From Cocleimonas sp. (GTDB lineage: Bacteria; Pseudomonadota; Gammaproteobacteria; Thiotrichales; Thiotrichaceae), in NCBI GenBank assembly GCA_023145485.1, contig JAGLDT010000337.1, positions 1 through 7,736 on the forward strand: a DNA stretch of 7,736 nt, written 5' to 3'. Below are positions 1 through 7,600 of this stretch, piece by piece. The notes below the pieces were generated by a model. That model saw only the letters and a program-made list of their open reading frames with translations, made no database searches and was not told the origin of the DNA. The position numbers and the translations under genes are program-made. Position 1 is the stretch's first letter, and each line of letters opens with the position of its first letter.

Positions 1-209
1 ACTTGATCTTGTTTTTTGCACTAGAGCTAAATATAAAAGTGTTACCTAGCTATGAATCACGCCCATATTATGTCATATAGAAACAACACAAGGATTTAGA
101 AAAGAGCTAGGTCTTTAGGCTATCCTTGCATTTCGTGTCTCAAGGCAGGTTGTCTTGCTAATAAATACTCTTTTAATTTTTAATGAAGCATGAATTAATA
201 GCAACGACC
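1..209. other. Intergenic region downstream of accA, no supported gene
   Basis: No convincing gene is present here. On the minus strand every frame is interrupted, and the only open stretch reaching the window edge is a few codons from a GTG near position 24 with no ribosome binding site. On the plus strand the frame starting at position 3 is open to a TAG at 78-80 (25 codons). It could be the end of a gene that enters from outside and converges on accA, but its residues match nothing I recognise. In many gammaproteobacteria accA is followed by tilS; no tilS start is visible here. The main structure is the hairpin at 89-128, and an 8-base inverted pair (44-51 with 105-112) partly overlaps it. 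Confidence 0.6.
89..128 (-). terminator. Imperfect hairpin, possible accA transcription terminator
   Basis: The arm at 89-95 (CAAGGAT) pairs perfectly with 122-128 (ATCCTTG). Inside it, AAAGA at 101-105 pairs with TCTTT at 112-116 around a six-base loop, giving a long interrupted stem. It begins about 80 nt after the accA stop on the transcribed strand. The sequence following it in that direction is T-rich (TGTTGTTTCT) but is not a clean run of Ts, so this is a weak candidate for an intrinsic terminator. It could instead be a 3' end processing or stabilising structure. It could also serve a convergent plus-strand gene, although the plus-strand downstream sequence is no better. Confidence 0.35.
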
Positions 210-1163
210 TTATTCTTCAAATTGACCCAATGCCATTAATTTTTTATAGCGTTTATCAAGTAATTTATCGATACTCAAAGAGCGGACTTCACGTAAACTG
301 GCTTGCAGTGCTTCACGCAAAGCATTAGCAACGGCATCATAATCACGGTGCGCACCACCGAGAGGCTCAGGAATAATACGATCAATTAAGCCATGTTTGC
401 TTAAAATTTCTGAGGTAATCCCCAATGCTTCGGCTGCTTCATCGGCTTTATTAGCATCTTTCCATAGAATAGAGGCACAGCCTTCAGGAGAGATGACTGA
501 ATAGGTGCTGTATTCAAGCATCATGACTTTATCTGCAACACCAATCGCCAGTGCTCCTCCTGACCCCCCTTCACCGACGACTGTGGCAATAATCGGTGTC
601 CGCAGTTTTGCCATTTCGTATAAATTGCGTGCAATAGCTTCACTTTGCCCGCGCTCTTCTGCACCAACACCTGGGTAAGCGCCTGGTGTATCGATGAAGG
701 TAATGACGGGAATATGAAATTTTTCAGCCAGTTTCATTAAGCGAAGTGCTTTACGATAGCCTTCTGGACGTGGCATGCCAAAATTACGTCGGATATTTTC
801 TTTGGTATCACGACCTTTTTGATGACCTATAATCATAATGGGTTGATCATCAAAACGGGCGATACCTCCAACGATTGCTTGATCATCCCCATAATGACGA
901 TCACCATGCAATTCTTGAAAATCACAACAAAGACGTTCAATTAAGTCGAAGGTATAAGGACGGGAAGGGTGTCTGGCTAATTGCCCTATCTGCTTAGATG
1001 TCAGTTTATTGAAAATACTTTTTGTTAATGCTTGCGCTTTTCCTTCCAGTCGAGCAACTTCCTCACTCAGATTTACCTCTGAATTACTCACGTAACGTAA
1101 TTCATCAATCTTCGCTTCTAACTCAGCAATTGGTTGCTCAAAATCAAGAAAATCAGCACTCAT
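210..1163 (-). CDS. accA: Acetyl-CoA carboxylase carboxyltransferase subunit alpha (AccA)
   Basis: AccA is the alpha subunit of the cytoplasmic carboxyltransferase. With AccD it forms the alpha2beta2 enzyme that moves the carboxyl group from carboxybiotin on AccB to acetyl-CoA, making malonyl-CoA for fatty-acid synthesis. The 317 residues are nearly the length of E. coli AccA (319) and align from end to end. The N-terminal helical segment begins with FLDFEQPIAELEAKID (residues 5-20). The crotonase-type core carries IIGHQKGRDTKENIRRNFGM (111-130), FIDTPGAYPGVGAEERGQSE (156-175), the glycine-rich oxyanion segment GEGGSGGALAIG (197-208) and SPEGCASILW (225-234). There is no zinc finger, as expected, because that lies in AccD. 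The ATG is preceded by AAGG with a 6-nt spacer, and the N-terminus matches the family. The gene follows the thioredoxin gene by 47 nt with no evident terminator, so cotranscription is likely. I see no missing residues or frame damage. Confidence 0.98.
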   Translation of the reverse strand: MSADFLDFEQPIAELEAKIDELRYVSNSEVNLSEEVARLEGKAQALTKSIFNKLTSKQIGQLARHPSRPYTFDLIERLCCDFQELHGDRHYGDDQAIVGGIARFDDQPIMIIGHQKGRDTKENIRRNFGMPRPEGYRKALRLMKLAEKFHIPVITFIDTPGAYPGVGAEERGQSEAIARNLYEMAKLRTPIIATVVGEGGSGGALAIGVADKVMMLEYSTYSVISPEGCASILWKDANKADEAAEALGITSEILSKHGLIDRIIPEPLGGAHRDYDAVANALREALQASLREVRSLSIDKLLDKRYKKLMALGQFEE

Positions 1164-1188
1164 AAAAGACCTTTTATTATTAGATAGT

Positions 1189-1199
1189 TATACTGTATA
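1189..1199. repeat. Short palindrome TATAC-T-GTATA in the trx-accA gap
   Basis: An 11-base perfect inverted repeat, two 5-base arms around a central T, lies 25 nt before the accA start codon in the 47-nt gap. On the transcribed strand it contains TATAAC, which could serve as a -10 element, but no reasonable -35 sits 16-18 bases upstream. It may be a small operator or an internal promoter remnant. In AT-rich DNA a match of this size can also arise by chance, so I give it little weight. Confidence 0.2.
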
Positions 1200-1210
1200 G
1201 CAATAACAAA

Positions 1211-1582
1211 TTATGCTTGTGCTTGTTTTTCAATTTCGGCATGAACTTCTTTCATGTCGAGATCGCGAACTTTACCAATAACTTCGGCTAACTGTGAGGC
1301 ATTCATCATTCCAGGTTGTGAGAATAAAACGACCTGCTCACGGAAAATCATTAAGGTAGGAATTGAACGAATTTGGAAATGCCCTGCTAACTCTTGCTCA
1401 GTTTCGGTGTCAATTTTTCCAAATACAATGTTGCTATACTCGTCTTGATCGGAAACTTCATCATAAATTGGAGCAAATGATTTACAAGGACCACACCATT
1501 CCGCCCAAAAATCGACGATCACGATGTCATTTTTACTAATAACGTCTTCAAATGTATCTGCTGTAATATCTACTGTTGCCAC
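1211..1582 (-). CDS. Thioredoxin family protein (WCGPC), GTG start
   Basis: This is a single-domain cytoplasmic thioredoxin of 123 residues that should reduce protein disulfides, normally recycled by thioredoxin reductase. The hallmarks are DFWAEWCGPCK, with active-site cysteines 30 and 33 and the buried aspartate at 24, the cis-proline loop SIPT (Pro75), and a glycine at 91 in the position conserved across the family. A short charged C-terminal extension beyond residue 103 (KEVHAEIEKQAQA) makes it slightly longer than E. coli TrxA (about 109 residues). There is no signal peptide or membrane segment. I chose GTG at 1582-1580: AAAGGA lies 7 nt upstream, and the family fold starts right there. 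The longer reading from an ATG at 1648 would add 22 residues with no homology, and that ATG falls inside the spacer of the predicted promoter. The gene is 94 nt after the macroglobulin gene and 47 nt before accA. Which named thioredoxin it corresponds to (trxA or a paralogue) cannot be settled from one gene. Confidence 0.93.
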   Translation of the reverse strand: MATVDITADTFEDVISKNDIVIVDFWAEWCGPCKSFAPIYDEVSDQDEYSNIVFGKIDTETEQELAGHFQIRSIPTLMIFREQVVLFSQPGMMNASQLAEVIGKVRDLDMKEVHAEIEKQAQA

Positions 1583-1589
1583 TGAGTTT

Positions 1590-1595
1590 TCCTTT
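1590..1595 (-). promoter_or_regulatory. Shine-Dalgarno that fixes the GTG start of the thioredoxin
   Basis: On the transcribed strand this reads AAAGGA, 7 nt before GTG at 1582. The upstream ATG at 1648 has no comparable site: the bases before it are a T-rich run and TTATGCATAA. This decides in favour of the shorter protein. Confidence 0.75.
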
Positions 1596-1625
1596 TCGTT
1601 TAGGTAAATTGAATACAAGTAAAAG

Positions 1626-1654
1626 AATATAAGGGGTGGCTTATTCAATTACAA
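1626..1654 (-). promoter_or_regulatory. Predicted sigma70-type promoter for thioredoxin-accA
   Basis: On the minus strand, TTGTAA (1654-1649, 4 of 6 consensus bases of the -35 box) and TATATT (1631-1626, 5 of 6 of the -10 box) are separated by exactly 17 bases. A transcript would start near 1619 and have a leader of about 37 nt before the GTG of the thioredoxin gene. Because the trx-accA gap has no clear terminator, this promoter may also serve accA. The spacing and -10 match are strong; the -35 match is moderate. No start-site data are available. Confidence 0.55.
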
Positions 1655-1655
1655 G

Positions 1656-1665
1656 TTATGCATAA
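1656..1665. repeat. Perfect 10-bp palindrome TTATGCATAA next to the -35 box
   Basis: A perfect inverted repeat ends one base upstream of the -35 hexamer of the predicted thioredoxin promoter. This position suits an activator or a repressor operator. It lies between the macroglobulin stop codon and the promoter, beside a run of seven As (1664-1670). The sequence is short and AT-rich, so chance is a real alternative, and I do not recognise it as the site of a known regulator. Confidence 0.25.
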
Positions 1666-1676
1666 AAAAACAGTCA

Positions 1677-4600
1677 TTATTTCACTTGCAATTTCTTACC
1701 ACTAGAGTAAGCGCTAAACTCGGGTGCATAAACACTTTGAACCATTGCGGGTGCGGTACGAAATAATCCTGCGGTGGTGGCTATTAGTCGATATTTAAAG
1801 CTGTATTCTCCTGCGGGTAAATGCTCAAAGAAATAATTGGCACCGCTGTCTCGAATCTCTTCATAATAGCCAATACCCATTTCCCAGCGATAGCCTGAGG
1901 TATGATTAACGGGTTCATAACCTGCTGCACGAGGAGAGCGCAGGTGGATATATTCTGCATTGTGTTTACTACGCAGTGATAATTGCACTTCTAGCTGATC
2001 TCCAACGGCTATGCTAGCGCCTTCTGCGAGTGGTTGTAATGTCCACTTATCACCTTGTGGAACTCGCTTATAAAATTTTCGCGTGATATGGAAAAAATCA
2101 CCCTGCGCTTGTTTGGGAAGTTTCTCTGTAGAAAAGTGCCAAGTGGCAGAGGCAAACATTAATCCTTTGGTGTCTTTAGCGACGGTTATTTTTGCCATAT
2201 CAGGTTTGATATTATCACCTGTAACCACTAGCTGATTTTTATGCCCTGTGTATTCATCCGCTTTAAACACCCAGTCCTTATTCACACTGGAGCCGATTTT
2301 CACATTGGCTCTTTCTTCTATCCCTAACTGTTTTTCGTGTTTTAAATAATGCACTAAAGCGTAGATGCTTTCAGCTGTCGCACGGGTGGATTTCCAGTGG
2401 TTTAGCTTTTTATCCAGCATCAACCATTGGACAATGCCCTGACGACGTGGATCATTCGGGTTAAGCTCGGTTAATGCACGCAGAATAAAGGCATGAGTAT
2501 CGACCTTATCGTTATACCACAACCATGAACGGTCTTCTGCAGCCCAATAGGTTCCAAGTTGTGGATCAGTTTTAGCCCCATCCATGACGCTATCAAAAAC
2601 TAGCTTAGCATCTTGCTTGCGACCTGCTCGATGCAATGTTAGTGCTAGATAGCTTTTTAATAGTGGCGAGAGTTTAGTCCACTGTTTAAAGGATTTCCTC
2701 AGCATGAGCTGACGTTGCTTTGCATTAAATACACCGCCTGTCCAACTTGTATCAGGGTAGGCTGAAAGTAAATAATTAATAAAGGTGATGCTATTAAGTT
2801 GATCCTTATTACCTAGGTTATCTTTAAATTCCTTATGTAAATACCGCCATGCTTTTTGCACTATATCCTTGGGAACAGCTGATTTAAATTCTAAGGAACG
2901 GGAAAAACCGTGCAGTAAATACATCGTCATATAAGGTGATGCTCGACCACCTACCCACCATGGGAATCCACCTGAATCTGTTTGTGCTTTGCTTAGTTTT
3001 TGTAACGCATCTTTACGTTGAGCGCTCGCTATTTTAGGATCTAGGATACGAAATAGCGTTTCAAGCCCCTTATCGCCACCTTCTGCCTGAGTCAACCATG
3101 GTGTTTCTTCCAACAGCATTTTTCGATTAGCATCCTTATCATCCCATTTCTCATATTGCGATTTACGTTTAGATAGCTTTCTCGCCATTGAGGCTACCGC
3201 AGGATGTTGATCAAACACTGATTTAACAATGCTCGTGGATAAGTAGCGGTTCAGCGTTTGCTCAGTGCATTCATAAGGGTATTCAGCTAAGTAGGGTAGG
3301 GCATTTAATGCGGAGTAGAATAACTGTCCTTCTACTGTTATCACTAGTTTGTCATTGATACGACTAGGATCATTATTCGTTGCTAACTGTTTAAACGTTA
3401 GTGTTTTTGAGTCCTTATCTTTTAGGGTAACAAAGCGACTCTGGGTTAAATGAATCCGACTTGGTAAAATGGGCAGAGGACGTTGCTCGCCATCACTAAG
3501 TTTACCCGTGCTTGCTTTAGTGCGGATAGCAATCATACCTGCTTTATTAGGGGTGTTAAGAGAAAAGCGCAAAGAGGTGCTTTGACCCGCTGCTACTTGA
3601 AAATTGCGTTTACTATTTTGTAGCTTAAAAGCTATTGCTAGATTTTCATCGGTGTCAGGATCAAAAATCTCTAACTCAAGCACGCCTGATAATGCTTTAT
3701 CGCCACTATTATTCACCACCACTTTAATTTCAGCACGATCACCTTCACGTAAAAAACGTGGTAAATAAGGGCGTACCATTAACTCTTTAGCGGTTCTAAC
3801 TTGTTTGCTCACCATACCACTACGCAAATCACGCCCAATGGCAGAAACCCAAACCTTCCACTCGGTTAATGACTCTGGTGCTTCAAACTCAAAGCTAACA
3901 GAACCATCTTTTTCTAAGGTTAAATGTGGATAGAAAAAGGCAGTTTCATTGAAATTAGTGCGTATTTTTGGGGAAGCATTGACCGCTTTTCTGCCTGGGT
4001 TATTTGTTGTATCGTCCTCTTTTTTATTCTTCATAAACTGTTGTAGTGCATCTTTTGTTTCTGACCCCACTATTCCATCTATTTCCCCCGTGTAATGACC
4101 ATTACTTTTAAGCTTTTTTTGCAAAGCAAATACATCAACGGGAGCTCTAGGTGCCATCATTGGTACTACTCGCCCCATACTCCGCACACGCGAGCTATTC
4201 CCCGTGAAATAATTTCTAAAATTAGAAGAATTTTCGTAACCCGCTAGATGTGTTGCTTTAAACACTTTAACCGATGAATTATTGCTTTTTTTAGGATGCC
4301 AATAATTCCAAATGGCAGCACTCTGTTGCTGTGTGCTTTGCACATTTTTATTTATCTGTGCTTCTCCATAGAGAGATAAGGGATTAGGGGGACTTAACGT
4401 AGCGAAAAAATCCAGACTACGATCATACATAGAAGCCAAAATTTCTGCAGCGCCTGTTACCAGTGGTTTTCCTTTGCTATCTTTAACCGTAAGTCGCCAT
4501 GTTTCTTTTTGTCCAGGGCTTAATTTATCGCGGAAACGGCTAAAGGAAATCTCAAGTTGGCGATCTGTCCACGGTACACTGATATGCTCGCTTTGCGTTA

Positions 4601-7600
4601 ATATTTGATAGTCTTTTACTGTTGTTAAAATAAAATCAAGTCCACCACGGTAGGCTTTTGTCACAGGGAATGCCATTTGCTTAATTCCACCGCGTAGCAT
4701 ACTTCGTTTTAATAATTTATCGCCATGATAAACCTCCAAGGTAACGGGGAGATCTTTAAATCCAGAACCTAATAATAGCTCTACGTTATCTCCCACTTCA
4801 ACGCTATTATTTTTGCTCTGCAAAAAAGAAGGGAGCTTAATGGGCGTGTACTGATTAGATGCGATAATAAATTCTTGTTGAGTGCTAAAGCGTTGCTTCC
4901 ATTGATCAACAGTGGTGTAGTGTAAACGATACGCACCCGCTGGAAGCCCTTTTATATCAAGGCTCGCCTGTCCTGTTTTATCGTGTCGCAATGAACCTTT
5001 TCTAATCTGTTGCCCGTCTTTCCAACGGTTTAATCTAGCTTCAATGCTCTCATCATTAGTCCAACGAGTCTTTAATTTATCCCCTGCTGTTGCATATATT
5101 TTCTTACTCTCTGCAATCGATTGAGGTAAATCTGTGGGTAGTTGAGGTTGTTTGGGCTGTTGTAAGCGTGTTATTGTCCAATACGCACTTCCTGCGCGAC
5201 CAACACCATTTAGATCAGTTCTAGAGAAATTTACTTTATAGCTTTCTTCTTCATTGATAAAACCATTCTTTATGAGGATATCTGTTTTAACTGACAATAA
5301 TCCCAAACGATAAGAACGGTTGACTGAACGTGTTTCACCCCCAGAGTTGGTAATATCTGCACTGACTTCAAAAGCATACTCAACGTGATCTGCTTGTAGT
5401 TTTTCATCGCCCTGAGGTAAGAAATCAAGCTTAAATTGTCCTTTGGCATTTAGTTTACTCGTACCAGAAGCAATAATCTGCTTAGAGGCACGAGGTTGCG
5501 AACGATCGCGATACCAGCGCCAATTAAACCGTGGTTTACGTGTCACTCTCCATTTTACTTTTCCATCGGTCACAGCCTGTCCAAAATAATAGCGTGCTGT
5601 GCCTGTTAATTTAACCTGCTTATTGAGGCGTAACGCTGTTTTGCTATCGTCAATTTTTGCGCTAAAAGTTGGGCGTTTGTATTCCTCAACTCGAATGCTG
5701 GTATTGCTTTTCCATGAGGTAGTAATGCGCCAACGACCAAGCATTCGCCCTTGCTCAAGCGTAAACTCCCCTGAGGCAGAACCATAAGCATTGGTTTTTA
5801 CCTGTTTTTTTGCGACCACTTTACCATTGGTATCCAGTAATTTAACCCAGCCTATTGCCTTAGGTAGCGTGCGATAATTACCTGTGCTCTGTTGCCCTTG
5901 ATAGGCAACGACCTTCCATTGTAATTTCTGTCCTGGTCGATAAATACTGCGGTCAGTAAATAGCAAAGCACTCTTGCTATGATCTTTCTTATGGTATTGA
6001 TAGCTATAAATATTATCAACTAAGGCTTGATCATCCCCCTGTTTAAGCAAAAGAGAATACTGAGTCTGTTTTTTAACAGAAAATTTAGCACGACCATCAT
6101 TTTGGGTAACGACAGTTGCTATTTTCTTTTCCAAATGAGGATAATTTTTTTGCCATAGTTCAATCGTTGTTCGGGGTGAAGCCTGTCCATTTTCACCTTG
6201 AAAAACAGTGACTTCAAGCTGTCCATTATGTTCATTAGTCTCTGCCACAAGTTTTGTTAAATTAAGACCAATCGCATGACTATTACTTCTTTTGGAGCTA
6301 AAGGTTTCAGTATTAGAAGCAACAATAATCCAATAACCCAGCTGTTTCATTGGTGGCGTAATATACGTTTTATGTGAATAATAATCACGGCTAACGGGTA
6401 AGTTTTTAGACCAGTTAATATCTGCCTTTTTTTCTTCTACAAGGGATTCAATAAATAGGCTACGTTGATTAGCTGGTTTTTTCAGATAATCCAGCATATT
6501 AATTTTCCATGCACGAAAATACAGTGTTTTCAAATTTTTATGATCGACCACTATGGAGCGTTTTTGTATCCCATCAGACGTCATTGCGGTTAAATTTAGA
6601 TAAGGTTTTAATAGCTTAGAAAGTATAAGCTGACACTGCTGACTACCCTCGCTATCCGTATGCGTTGTCGTGCATTTATCTAGCACCGCTTTGCTTTTGA
6701 TGAGTGCATCAGGTGCATCGCTTTGTTGTAAGAACAGCGCCAATGTCCAACGCCCCATATTAGACCACGGTAGACCAGCAACCTGTTGAATGCGTGAACT
6801 CAACGCTTGCAGTAAACGCTGACGGTCCTCTTTGTCAGTAAAATTTTGATGCAAACGCTGAATACGAATCCGTGCGGCTTCAAATGCAGCCTCAGGACGG
6901 TGCTGAGCTAAATGCCAGTTTTCTAAGTCCGCTAATAGCCATGTAATGCGTTTAAGGGGATGCGTTTTATAGGCAGAAAGATTTAGCTTTTTCTGTGACC
7001 GTGATAATAAAGCCGATAGATTTAAGCTATCTATCTCATTTGAATGAGTCGCACTCCAGCGACTTTTATTGCCTAGAAAGTCAACCCATAAATAAGCAAT
7101 AGTATCGCGCAAACTGCCTCGGATGCGCTGGGGGTAAGTACCCCCTTTGAAATAACGTTTTAATTGAGCATTATCCGCAGTTTGCCACGCTGATTGATAA
7201 TCCCATGCACGCAGATACGCATTATTTACCTTTATTACCAACTGCTCCATTGTCATTTTTTTAAGAGGCGTTTTAGCCGATGTTTTGATATATTCGCGCT
7301 GATTAATTTCCCAACTGTAATAGTCAATGTACTGACTTAACGCATTCGCATAATATAAGCTCAAAATAAGCTGAGAGTGTTTATCCTTAGGCCACTGTTG
7401 TTGCTGTAAAAAATGAACCGCCGTCTCTATTTGCTGTTGTACAATACGATAATCAGCGCCTGCAACTAATGCTCGCGTCCAGTTGCTATGATCCTTTCTT
7501 GCCATTGCTTGTTTTAAGATAATATCCGTCTGCTGACTCGCTACAGAGTATTTTTGTTGCTTGATTAACTGCTCAACAGACTGCCAGTTTGGAGCCGCAT

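Noticed and set aside
3..80. Plus-strand open frame of 25 codons entering from the left edge
   Set aside because: It is too short and matches nothing I recognise. It might be the tail of a convergent gene but cannot be supported from this window.
141..157. Small hairpin CAAGGCA/TGTCTTG as a plus-strand terminator
   Set aside because: The stem needs a G-U wobble and is followed by a mixed AT sequence with no immediate T run; no plus-strand gene is shown to end before it.
1189..1202. LexA-like box near TACTGTATAG upstream of accA
   Set aside because: Only the first half resembles an SOS box; the second half (CAATAACA) lacks the required ACAG arm.
1254..1448. 64-codon plus-strand open frame opposite the thioredoxin gene
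   Set aside because: It lies entirely antisense to a well-supported gene, has no recognisable domain and no convincing ribosome binding site.
1583..1648. 22-residue N-terminal extension of the thioredoxin from an ATG at 1648
   Set aside because: The extension has no thioredoxin-fold match and no Shine-Dalgarno, and its start codon lies inside the promoter spacer. It is hydrophobic in part (LIFFYLYSIYL), but it lacks a signal peptide cleavage site.
1664..1676. Run of seven Ts on the minus strand just after the macroglobulin stop, as an intrinsic terminator
   Set aside because: No GC-rich stem precedes it; the best pairing I find is about three bases. Read-through into the thioredoxin gene therefore cannot be excluded.
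5599..5791. Two roughly 60-codon open frames, one on each strand, within the macroglobulin gene
   Set aside because: Both overlap the intact MG2/MG3 region of the macroglobulin in other frames and show no family motif; they are frame shadows.
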